Assembly: GCF_028010285.1 (NCBI RefSeq)
Contig: NZ_CP116304.1
Span: 946,501-1,010,500, forward strand
From: Pseudomonas sp. Q1-7
GTDB lineage: Bacteria; Pseudomonadota; Gammaproteobacteria; Pseudomonadales; Pseudomonadaceae
Length of the DNA: 64,000 nucleotides
Direction: 5' to 3'
Of the stretch, positions 57,884-64,000 are shown piece after piece. Under the pieces are notes generated by a model. It did not search any database and was not told where the DNA came from. It was given only the letters and a program-made list of their open reading frames with translations. Every line of letters starts with the position of its first letter. Within the stretch, counting starts at the first letter, position 1. The position numbers were made by a program, and so were the translations under genes.

Positions 57884-58750
57884 TCAGGCGGCCAGGCCAC
57901 GCACCTCGGCAAGGCTGTCGACCAGGCCGTAGCGACCCTTGGCATCGCGCACCACGCGGCCCATGGCGACGGCCGGGTCATGGGTGAAGACCAGTCGGCC
58001 ATTGCGTTCGAGCAGGTCGGCCAGCAGGGCTTGCTTCTCCTCGATCAGACCCTCGGGGAAGCGGTCGTAGCCCATGGTGATTGGCAGGTGCACCCAGGGC
58101 GCACCGGGAATCAGATCGCCACTGAAGAGCACCGGGCCATCGGGCATGTCCACTTCCGGCAGGAGCTGGCCGGGGGTGTGGCCGTCGCTCCAGTGGAAGC
58201 GCCAGCCGGCGCCCAGGCTTTCGCTGTTGCCGCCTTCCTCGATCAACTCCAGGCGGCCGCTGCCTTCCAGCAGGTCGAGCAGTTCCGGGATGTAGGAGGC
58301 GCGGTCGCGGGGATGGGGCTTGCAGGCGCGTTCCCATTGGCGGCGACCGGTGACGAAGCGTGCCCTGGGGAACAGCAGGCGCGGCGGCTGGCCGTCTTCC
58401 CAGGGGGCAAGCAGGCCGCCGGCATGGTCGAAGTGCAGGTGGGTGAGCAGAACGACGTCGATGTCGGCGTCACCGAGACCCACGGCGGCCAGGCTGTCGA
58501 GCAGCACGTGGCGCTCTTCCTGGACGCCGAAGCGCTGCTTGAGTTCGGGGGAGAAAAAGGCACCGATGCCGGTTTCCACCAAGACGTTGCGGCCCGGCTC
58601 CTGGACCAGCAGGGCACGGCAGCCGAGGTCGATGCGGTGCTCGGCGTCCGGTGTCATCCAGCGCTCCCAGAGGGCACGCGGGGCGTTGCCGAACATGGCG
58701 CCGCCGTCGAGTTTCTGACTGTTGCCGAGCAGGGTGGTGAGGGTACGCAT
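57884..58750 (-). CDS. MBL-fold metallo-hydrolase
   Basis: 288 residues from ATG 58750 (58765 is an alternative; neither has a strong ribosome site). Metallo-beta-lactamase motif [14 protein letters not shown] with all zinc ligands, a later [15 protein letters not shown] and [10 protein letters not shown]. Closest in layout to the AHL-lactonase/alkylsulfatase-like group of single-domain MBL enzymes; substrate unknown. Convergent with the YceK-type gene. Confidence 0.85.
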   Translation of the reverse strand: MRTLTTLLGNSQKLDGGAMFGNAPRALWERWMTPDAEHRIDLGCRALLVQEPGRNVLVETGIGAFFSPELKQRFGVQEERHVLLDSLAAVGLGDADIDVVLLTHLHFDHAGGLLAPWEDGQPPRLLFPRARFVTGRRQWERACKPHPRDRASYIPELLDLLEGSGRLELIEEGGNSESLGAGWRFHWSDGHTPGQLLPEVDMPDGPVLFSGDLIPGAPWVHLPITMGYDRFPEGLIEEKQALLADLLERNGRLVFTHDPAVAMGRVVRDAKGRYGLVDSLAEVRGLAA

Positions 58751-58834
58751 GGCTGGGGTTCGCATTCGATGGCAAGGCGCCAAGGCTAAACCTTGCCCGG
58801 GACGCTGCCCAGCCCCGGTGATCCGGGCGTGCGT

Positions 58835-59476
58835 TCAGCGCCCCAGTCGGCGCAGTTCGTCCGACTCGATGATGCGCACGCCGTCCTCTTCCTCCAGCGC
58901 CAGGCGCCAGAGCGCGCGCGCCAGGGTGCAGACGTCGATGCCCCGGTACTTGCCCGGCAGCCAGCGCAGGAAGGTTGCGGCCAGGCGTTCGCCGAAACGA
59001 AACTCGCTGCGGGGACCCATCAGCAGGGATGGGCGGGCAATGGTCAACTGCGGCCAGTCCATGGCTTTCAGCGCTTCCTCCATCTCGCCTTTGACCTTGT
59101 TGTAGAAGATCGACGACGCGCGGTCGGCGCCCATGGCGCTGACCACGATGAAATGCCGCGCGCCCATCTCGCGCGCACGCCGGGCGAAGGCCAGCACCAG
59201 GTCCAGGTCCACCGCACGGAAGGCTTCCCGGGAACCGGCCTGGCGGAGGGTGCTGCCCAGGCAGCAGAAGGCGACGTCGACCTGTCCTTGAAGCTGCGGG
59301 AGTAGTTCGCCCAGTGGGCCGACGGGGTTCAGCAGGTGTGGATGCTCGGCCAAAGGGCGCCGGGTCGGGGCCAGGACCCGGGCCACCGTGGGTTCGTTGA
59401 GCAGGCGGTCGAGCAGGTGCTCGCCGGTCAATCCAGTGGCGCCGGCGAGCAATGCGTGCTGGGGCGTCAGGTACAT
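58835..59476 (-). CDS. NAD(P)-binding oxidoreductase (atypical SDR, NAD-dependent epimerase-like)
   Basis: 213 residues from ATG 59476 (CGGAGA upstream). Rossmann start [20 protein letters not shown], then [40 protein letters not shown] (S/YxxxK active-site region) and [15 protein letters not shown]. Same family as E. coli YbjT/HTATIP2-type proteins. Role unknown; single gene or distal gene of the MORN-protein unit (29 bases away). Confidence 0.85.
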   Translation of the reverse strand: MYLTPQHALLAGATGLTGEHLLDRLLNEPTVARVLAPTRRPLAEHPHLLNPVGPLGELLPQLQGQVDVAFCCLGSTLRQAGSREAFRAVDLDLVLAFARRAREMGARHFIVVSAMGADRASSIFYNKVKGEMEEALKAMDWPQLTIARPSLLMGPRSEFRFGERLAATFLRWLPGKYRGIDVCTLARALWRLALEEEDGVRIIESDELRRLGR

Positions 59477-59504
59477 GATGTTTCTCCGCTGATACAAGCT
59501 GAGC

Positions 59505-61232
59505 TTAGTGGCTTGGCACGGTTTTGTCGGGGGGCGCCGCGCGCTGGGCGGTCAGGGCCTGTTCCGCCTGTTGCTCGCGCAGTGCGTGCCAGCGGGCCGT
59601 GACGGCCTTGGGGGCCCAGATCTGCGGCTCGGAGGCTTCGAAGTCGTCGGCCTTCTCGCGCTCGGCGACCTTGTCCCTGGCCATGCCGAAGGCCTGTTCC
59701 AGGTCGTCGGTCTCGCTCAAGGCCTCGGCGAACAGGGCGCGCCCGAAGTAGGTGAAATCGTTCTCCTCGGAACAGCCGAAGGACACGCGGTCGGAGCGGG
59801 CGGCGGTCATGATCAGGGTCTTCTCATCCTTCAGTGGGGGAATGAACCCGCCGGAGTAGCAGGCGGAGATCACCAGCACCTTGTACCTGTCCTTGAGAGG
59901 GGCGAGCAGGTTGGCAAGCTCCTGCGCCGGCAGGTTCCCCAGTTGCAGGCCGGGCTGTTCCAGGGCCAGCTCGTGGGTTGGCGAGCCATGGCTGGTCAGG
60001 TAGATGAACACCAGGTCCTCCGGGCCGCTGCGCGCGGCGACGGCCTGAAGGGTCCGGGACAGGCTTTCGCGGGTGGCCAGCGGGCGGTCGGCGATGTGTT
60101 CGCGGTGGTTGACCAGGGTGACCTGGCCATGGGCGCCGAAGCGCTCGGCCAGCAGTTTCGACACGTAGTCCGCTTCGCGCAGGAACACACTCTGGCGGCC
60201 GTCGCCGGCCACGCTGACGGAGTAGAGTTCCACGTGCGGGGTGGACGTCGGCAGGGCGTCCAGCGCTTGCTCGAGCAGTCGGCCCTGGGCCAGCAGGCCA
60301 ATCTCCAGCGGGTCGGGCAGGGCCTTGCCCTGTTCGTCGCGGATGCGTGTGCCGTCCTGCCAGATGCCTGCTTCCAGTTTGCCGTCCGCTTGGGTCAGGC
60401 GACCGCTGCCATTGTAGAGTCCAGCGCTGAAATGGCCCTGGTAGCGGGCCCCGTCGGCCATCGACAGGGTGCCTTCGCCCTGGTATCGCCAATGCTTGAA
60501 GTGCCCCGTGTAGCGGCTGCCGTCGGCGCCGATGAACTCGCCTTGGCCGATCAGGGCGCCTTCCTTGAAGGTGCCGCTCCAGACATCGCCGTCGGCGCTG
60601 GTGAAGCGCCCCTTGCCATCGAACAGGCTGTTCTTGAACTCACCGATGTAGTGGGAGCCGTCTTCGCCCTGGTAGGCCCCCTGGCCCTGCAGTTGGCCGC
60701 GATCGAAGCGGCCGCTGAAGCGGTTGCCGGCTTCATCGGTGCGCACGCCTTCACCATTCGGCTGTCCGGCGCGGAACAACCCCTGGTAGTTGCTGCCGTC
60801 GGGCCATTCGAGGCTGCCGAACCCCTGGTACTGGTCATTGCGGAACTGGCCGCGGTAGGTGGCGCCGCCCTGGCGCAGGGTGCCTTCGCCGTCGAACTGG
60901 TTGTGGGCGAAGCCGCCTTCATAGGTGGTGCCGTTGCCGTAGCTGAGGCTGCCCTGGCCGTGGAACAGGCCGGACTTGAACTCGCCGATGTAGACCAGGC
61001 CGTTGGGGCCGTGCCATTCGCCACGGCCTTCGGGCTGGCCGTCCTTGAACTGGCCCTCGAACCAGGTGCCGTTGTCGTAGTCCAGGCGACCCGGCCCCTG
61101 CAGCAAGCCGTCCACCAGCTCGCCGCGATAGCGGGAGCCGTCGGGCAGGCGGGCGTCCGGCGGGGTCAGAGGCTCGCCCTCGCCGCAGGCCGCGAGCAGC
61201 AGGGCGAGGGTCAGGGGCAGAAGCGGCTTCAT
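59505..61232 (-). CDS. Lipoprotein with MORN repeats and C13 (legumain-like) cysteine peptidase domain
   Basis: 575 residues from ATG 61232 (AAGGA upstream). Signal peptide with lipobox LLLAACGEG (Cys16). Residues about 30-310 contain about 11-12 MORN repeats of 22-23 residues ([36 protein letters not shown] and others). The C-terminal caspase-like domain has the catalytic His in [10 protein letters not shown] and Cys in [11 protein letters not shown], as in C13 peptidases. It should be anchored at the cell envelope; MORN repeats often bind membranes or partners. Substrate unknown. Confidence 0.9.
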   Translation of the reverse strand: MKPLLPLTLALLLAACGEGEPLTPPDARLPDGSRYRGELVDGLLQGPGRLDYDNGTWFEGQFKDGQPEGRGEWHGPNGLVYIGEFKSGLFHGQGSLSYGNGTTYEGGFAHNQFDGEGTLRQGGATYRGQFRNDQYQGFGSLEWPDGSNYQGLFRAGQPNGEGVRTDEAGNRFSGRFDRGQLQGQGAYQGEDGSHYIGEFKNSLFDGKGRFTSADGDVWSGTFKEGALIGQGEFIGADGSRYTGHFKHWRYQGEGTLSMADGARYQGHFSAGLYNGSGRLTQADGKLEAGIWQDGTRIRDEQGKALPDPLEIGLLAQGRLLEQALDALPTSTPHVELYSVSVAGDGRQSVFLREADYVSKLLAERFGAHGQVTLVNHREHIADRPLATRESLSRTLQAVAARSGPEDLVFIYLTSHGSPTHELALEQPGLQLGNLPAQELANLLAPLKDRYKVLVISACYSGGFIPPLKDEKTLIMTAARSDRVSFGCSEENDFTYFGRALFAEALSETDDLEQAFGMARDKVAEREKADDFEASEPQIWAPKAVTARWHALREQQAEQALTAQRAAPPDKTVPSH

Positions 61233-61272
61233 CGAAAATCCTTGTCCTGGCATCTGCCATTCAGTGTGGCGC

Positions 61273-61300
61273 AAAAAAGCCCGCGATTGCGGGCTTTTTT
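61273..61300. terminator. Bidirectional intrinsic terminator
   Basis: AAAAAAGCCCGC-GATT-GCGGGCTTTTTT, between the MaoC gene and the MORN-protein gene (both leftward). It ends the MaoC transcript, with six Ts on either strand. Confidence 0.9.
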
Positions 61301-61316
61301 GGCGACGGGCGGTCAC

Positions 61317-61772
61317 TCAGACAAAGCAGAGGCTGAGCGACTCGGCGATGTAGGCGGGCTTTTGCTGGCCTTCGATTTCCAGGGTGCAGAGGGCCTTGAT
61401 CAGCCACTGGCCGGGGTTCTTCTCGGTGACGTCCATGACCTTCACGGCCAGGCGCACGCGGGAGTCCACCTTCACCGGCTGGATAAAACGGACGGTGTCG
61501 AGGCCGTAGTTGACCACCATCTTCGCGCCTTCCGGCAGGACCAGCAGGCCGTCGATCAGCTTCGGGATCAGCGACAGGCTGAGGAAGCCATGGGCGATCG
61601 TGCCGCCGAAGGGCGTCTGCTTGGCGCGTTCCGGGTCGACGTGGATGAACTGGTGGTCTTCGGTGCATTCGGCGAACTGGTTGATGCGAGACTGGTCGAT
61701 GGTGACCCAGTCCGAGTGGCCCAGCTCCTTGCCGATGTAGTTCTTCAGTTCCGCTACTGGTACGAACGCCAT
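61317..61772 (-). CDS. MaoC-family (R)-hydratase/dehydratase
   Basis: 151 residues, GGAGGA before ATG. Hot-dog fold hydratase motif: FAECTEDHQFIHVDPERAKQ (catalytic Asp/His) and GGTIAHGFLSLSLIPKLIDG. Usual length for single-domain MaoC enzymes that hydrate enoyl-CoA or act in polyhydroxyalkanoate and fatty acid routes. Single gene. Confidence 0.93.
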   Translation of the reverse strand: MAFVPVAELKNYIGKELGHSDWVTIDQSRINQFAECTEDHQFIHVDPERAKQTPFGGTIAHGFLSLSLIPKLIDGLLVLPEGAKMVVNYGLDTVRFIQPVKVDSRVRLAVKVMDVTEKNPGQWLIKALCTLEIEGQQKPAYIAESLSLCFV

Positions 61773-61983
61773 GCGTCATCCTCCGTGGATGCAGTGTTGT
61801 AATTCTTCTGATCGGGGCTTCGCCCCTCCCTTGCGTGCAGGGCGTAGATCAACATGCCGGACGAGGACGGTCAAGACGGCATGCCCCCTGCGAATGGCGG
61901 GTTATAGCAGGGCGGCGGGCCAGCCTATAATGCCGCGTCCCGGCCGAGGGCCGCCCGGCCGGATCTGACCCGTGGAGATTTTC

Positions 61984-62346
61984 ATGCTGTTGCGCGGACT
62001 GACCTGGCTGGTGCTGTTCCAACTGATCGGCAGCGGGCTCAACGCCCTGTTCCTGTCCATGCTGCCCGGGCCCATCATCGGCCTGGTGCTGTTGTTCCTC
62101 TATCTGCTGGCGCGGGGCGAAGTGAGCGAGCCCTTGAGCCTGGCGGCCGGCAGCCTGCTGCGCTACCTGCCGTTGCTGCTGGTGCCGCCGGCGGTGGGCG
62201 TGATGGTCTACGCCGAGGCCATCTGGGCGGATTTCTGGGCGATAGTCGGCGTCCTGGTGCTGTCGCTGCTGGGGGCCTTCCTGTTCTCCGGCTGGCTGAT
62301 GCAGAAACTCATCGATCGTCAGGCGCATCGCCGGGAGGACGCATGA
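61984..62346 (+). CDS. CidA/LrgA-family holin-like membrane protein
   Basis: 120 residues from ATG 61984 (GGAG six bases upstream). Four hydrophobic segments with the family motif LLFLYLLARGEVSEPLSLAA and LRYLPLLLVPPAVGVMVYAE. Overlaps the next gene by four bases. CidA/LrgA proteins act like holins or as carriers for small acids such as pyruvate, with their B partner. Confidence 0.92.
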   Translation: MLLRGLTWLVLFQLIGSGLNALFLSMLPGPIIGLVLLFLYLLARGEVSEPLSLAAGSLLRYLPLLLVPPAVGVMVYAEAIWADFWAIVGVLVLSLLGAFLFSGWLMQKLIDRQAHRREDA

Positions 62347-63059
62347 GTCTGCAGTGGCAGTCGGCAGTCGAGGCCGTTGTGCACCATCCCCTGTTCGGCT
62401 TCGGCGTGACCCTTGCGGCCTACCAGTTGGCGCTGGCCGCCTACGAGAAGACCCGCTGGGTCTTCCTGCAGCCGGTGCTGCTGTCCATGCTGCTGCTGAT
62501 CGGCGTGCTGCTGGCGTTCGGCATCAGCTACCAGGAATACCGCGAGAGCACCTTTCTGCTGACAGTCTTCCTCGGGCCGGCCACCGTGGCCCTGGCGGTG
62601 CCGCTGTTCCTCAACCTGCGGCGGATTCGCCAGCTGTTCTGGCCCACGCTGCTGACGCTGGTGTTCGGCGGGCTCTTCGCTACGCTGTCGGTAGCCCTGC
62701 TGGGCTGGTGGTTCGGCACCGAGCGCATGGTGTTGATGACGTTGCTGCCGAAGTCGGTGACTTCGCCGATCGCCATGCTGGTGGCCGAACAGCTCGGTGG
62801 GGTGGCGGCGCTGGCGGCCGTATTCGTGCTGATCACCGGCGTGCTTGGCGCCATACTGGGACCGGAGTTGTTGCGCCGCTGCGGTGTCCGCCATCCGGCT
62901 GCGCAGGGCATGGCCCTGGGGCTCACCGCCCATGCGGTGGGCACGGCCCGGGCACTGCAGGAAGGCGAGGAATGCGGCGCCTTCGCCGCCCTGGCGATGA
63001 GCCTGATGGGCGTCGCCACCGCGGTGTTGTTGCCGCTCGCCGTTGCCATGATTGCTTGA
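62343..63059 (+). CDS. CidB/LrgB-family membrane protein
   Basis: 238 residues, ATGA overlap with the preceding gene. Family signature FLGPATVALAVPLFLNLRRI, then LPKSVTSPIAMLVAEQLGGV and AQGMALGLTAHAVGTARALQ; about seven membrane segments. Partner of the upstream CidA-type protein in the inner membrane. Confidence 0.94.
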   Translation: MSLQWQSAVEAVVHHPLFGFGVTLAAYQLALAAYEKTRWVFLQPVLLSMLLLIGVLLAFGISYQEYRESTFLLTVFLGPATVALAVPLFLNLRRIRQLFWPTLLTLVFGGLFATLSVALLGWWFGTERMVLMTLLPKSVTSPIAMLVAEQLGGVAALAAVFVLITGVLGAILGPELLRRCGVRHPAAQGMALGLTAHAVGTARALQEGEECGAFAALAMSLMGVATAVLLPLAVAMIA

Positions 63060-63068
63060 GGTCGATGC

Positions 63069-63659
63069 ATGAAGCTGCCGCTTTTTCCGCTCAACACCGT
63101 GCTGTTCCCGGGGTGTGCGCTGGACTTGCAGATCTTCGAGGCGCGCTACCTGGACATGATCGGGCGCTGCATGAAGCAGGGCGAGGGGTTCGGCGTGGTG
63201 TGCATCCTCGAAGGCCAGGAAGTGGGCGAGGCGGCCAGCCGCTTCGCCGCCGTCGGCTGCGAGGCGCTGATCCGTGACTGGCAGCAGCGTCCCAACGGCC
63301 TGCTCGGCATTCGCGTGGAAGGCGGCCGGCGATTTCACGTCAGCAAGGCGGAAGTCCTGCGTGACCAACTGACGCTGGCCGAGGTGGAGTGGCTCGACGA
63401 ACCCGCCGAACGGCCGTTGCGGCCGGAGCATGCGGACCTTGCGGCTTTGCTCAATGCGTTGGCCGAGCATCCCATGGTCCAGGGGCTGGGCATGGGTGGC
63501 GTGGTCGACGGGCAGCAGGCGCTGGCCAACCAGCTGTCCTACCTGCTGCCGTTCCCGATCAAGGAGAAGCTGCATCTGCTGACCCTGGCCGATCCCGACG
63601 AGCGCCTGGACTTCCTCCAGGGGTTGCTCGACCAGCTACAGGGCGAGTCCGTCGCCTGA
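63069..63659 (+). CDS. Lon-substrate-binding-domain (LonB/ATP-dependent protease N-terminal-like) protein
   Basis: 196 residues. Opens LPLFPLNTVLFPGCALDLQI, followed by FEARYLDMIGRCMKQGEGFG, the LON N-terminal domain without ATPase or peptidase parts. GAGG before ATG, nine bases after the cidB-type stop, so perhaps co-transcribed. Probable substrate-binding or adaptor role; unproven. Confidence 0.9.
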   Translation: MKLPLFPLNTVLFPGCALDLQIFEARYLDMIGRCMKQGEGFGVVCILEGQEVGEAASRFAAVGCEALIRDWQQRPNGLLGIRVEGGRRFHVSKAEVLRDQLTLAEVEWLDEPAERPLRPEHADLAALLNALAEHPMVQGLGMGGVVDGQQALANQLSYLLPFPIKEKLHLLTLADPDERLDFLQGLLDQLQGESVA

Positions 63660-63672
63660 CCCGTGGCGGGGG

Positions 63673-64000
63673 TCAGTAGCTGTAGCGCGCCAGCGCCTCC
63701 GGCAGCGCCCAGGTGGCGACGGCGCCAAGCAAGGCCAGGCAGGCCGGCAGGATCACCAGCCATACCCGTGGGGCCATGGCGGTCAGCGGGGCGGCGCGTT
63801 GCATCAGCACCAGCCCGGCCGCCGCGATGCCCCCCGCCAACAGGGCGCCGGCGAGGATGTCGGTGGGCCAATGCACCCCGAGGTAGACCCGCGACAGGGC
63901 GATGACCACGGCCGGCAGGCAGGCCAGCAGCAGCCAGGTCAGACGCAGGCGCCCCGGCTGGCCGCGGCCGGCGAGAATCCCCAGCACCAGGAAAAAGGCG
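63673..64000 (-). CDS. PAP2-family phosphatase, C-terminal part (5' end outside window)
   Basis: At least 108 codons; the frame continues past the window end. SRVYLGVHWPTDILAGALLA (C3 motif with catalytic His and Asp) identifies a PAP2/type 2 phosphatidic acid phosphatase, with membrane segments before and after. In Pseudomonas such genes often act on undecaprenyl pyrophosphate or phospholipids. The preceding motifs (KxxxxxxRP, PSGH) lie outside. Confidence 0.88.
   Translation of the reverse strand, partial: AFFLVLGILAGRGQPGRLRLTWLLLACLPAVVIALSRVYLGVHWPTDILAGALLAGGIAAAGLVLMQRAAPLTAMAPRVWLVILPACLALLGAVATWALPEALARYSY

Noticed and set aside
59508..61802. 764-codon plus-strand open frame opposite the MORN protein
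   Set aside because: Antisense mirror of the MORN repeats and the MaoC gene; no ribosome site or recognisable motif.

Overview
The window is high-GC DNA from a Pseudomonas-type gammaproteobacterium. The evidence is the gene order ppa - mtfA - dedA - pseudokinase - GNAT - eutC - eutB - eat - aldehyde dehydrogenase - RpoN activator - mpl - ubiX, which I recall as broadly matching the PA4031 to PA4012 stretch of P. aeruginosa PAO1, together with Pseudomonas-style REP/REPIN repeats. It has two parts: a mosaic genomic island (about 1-24,900) and ordinary chromosomal backbone (about 25,000-64,000) carrying a few recent insertions.

Island, 1-24,900. A P4-type tyrosine integrase (23558-24763, minus) sits at the right edge. 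Next to it lies the C-terminal stump of a second integrase (23390-23536). At bases 1-4 a start codon with integrase-style upstream repeats suggests that another integrase runs out of the window to the left, so islands have probably been stacked here. Genes of the left part: a ribbon-helix-helix/coiled-coil protein, a two-winged-helix protein, an AlpA-type activator, an inovirus Gp2/YagK-type HUH-like protein, then two likely anti-phage genes (a trypsin-like protease fused to a NUC1 endonuclease, and a two-TM putAbiC-type protein). Two AT-rich unknown genes and an XRE regulator follow. A minus-strand recombination module comes next (YqaJ exonuclease, DUF932 protein, recombination-directionality-like protein, small zinc and membrane proteins). 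After it is a complete Qat defence operon, qatABCD (KAP ATPase, QatB, QueC-like, TatD-like), with a fifth co-directional gene for an AbiJ-like protein with a PD-(D/E)XK-type nuclease end. An IS1182-type stump and a LysR / alpha-beta hydrolase / aldo-keto reductase cargo cluster complete the island.

Backbone, 25,000-43,900. An aldehyde/alcohol oxidation operon (aldehyde dehydrogenase, Zn alcohol dehydrogenase, alpha/beta hydrolase) with a divergent AraC regulator; ppa, mtfA and dedA; a tail-anchored PP2C-like/pseudokinase protein; a GNAT acetyltransferase; then ethanolamine catabolism: eutC, eutB, the permease eat, an AraC regulator, an ExaC-type acetaldehyde dehydrogenase with a good sigma-54 promoter, and its divergent RpoN-dependent activator (EatR/AcoR type). 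A four-copy tandem repeat of about 163 bp fills 39461-40094.

Insertion zone, 43,930-47,620. Two 1305-bp ISL3-family elements in opposite orientation bracket a five-unit REPIN array (about 148 bp period). Single REPIN units lie outside each IS. Both elements are inserted in the T-tract just 5' of a REPIN unit, and one has a perfect 8-bp target duplication.

Backbone, 47,700-64,000. 2-aminoethylphosphonate catabolism (phnW, MFS transporter, phnX, divergent LysR with a 19-bp palindromic operator candidate); two GntR regulators and a DctA-type carrier; mpl, ubiX and a YceK-type lipoprotein; an MBL-fold hydrolase; a NAD(P)-binding oxidoreductase; a MORN-repeat/C13-peptidase lipoprotein; a MaoC dehydratase; a CidA/CidB (LrgA/LrgB) pair; a Lon-substrate-binding-domain protein; and a PAP2 phosphatase cut by the window end.
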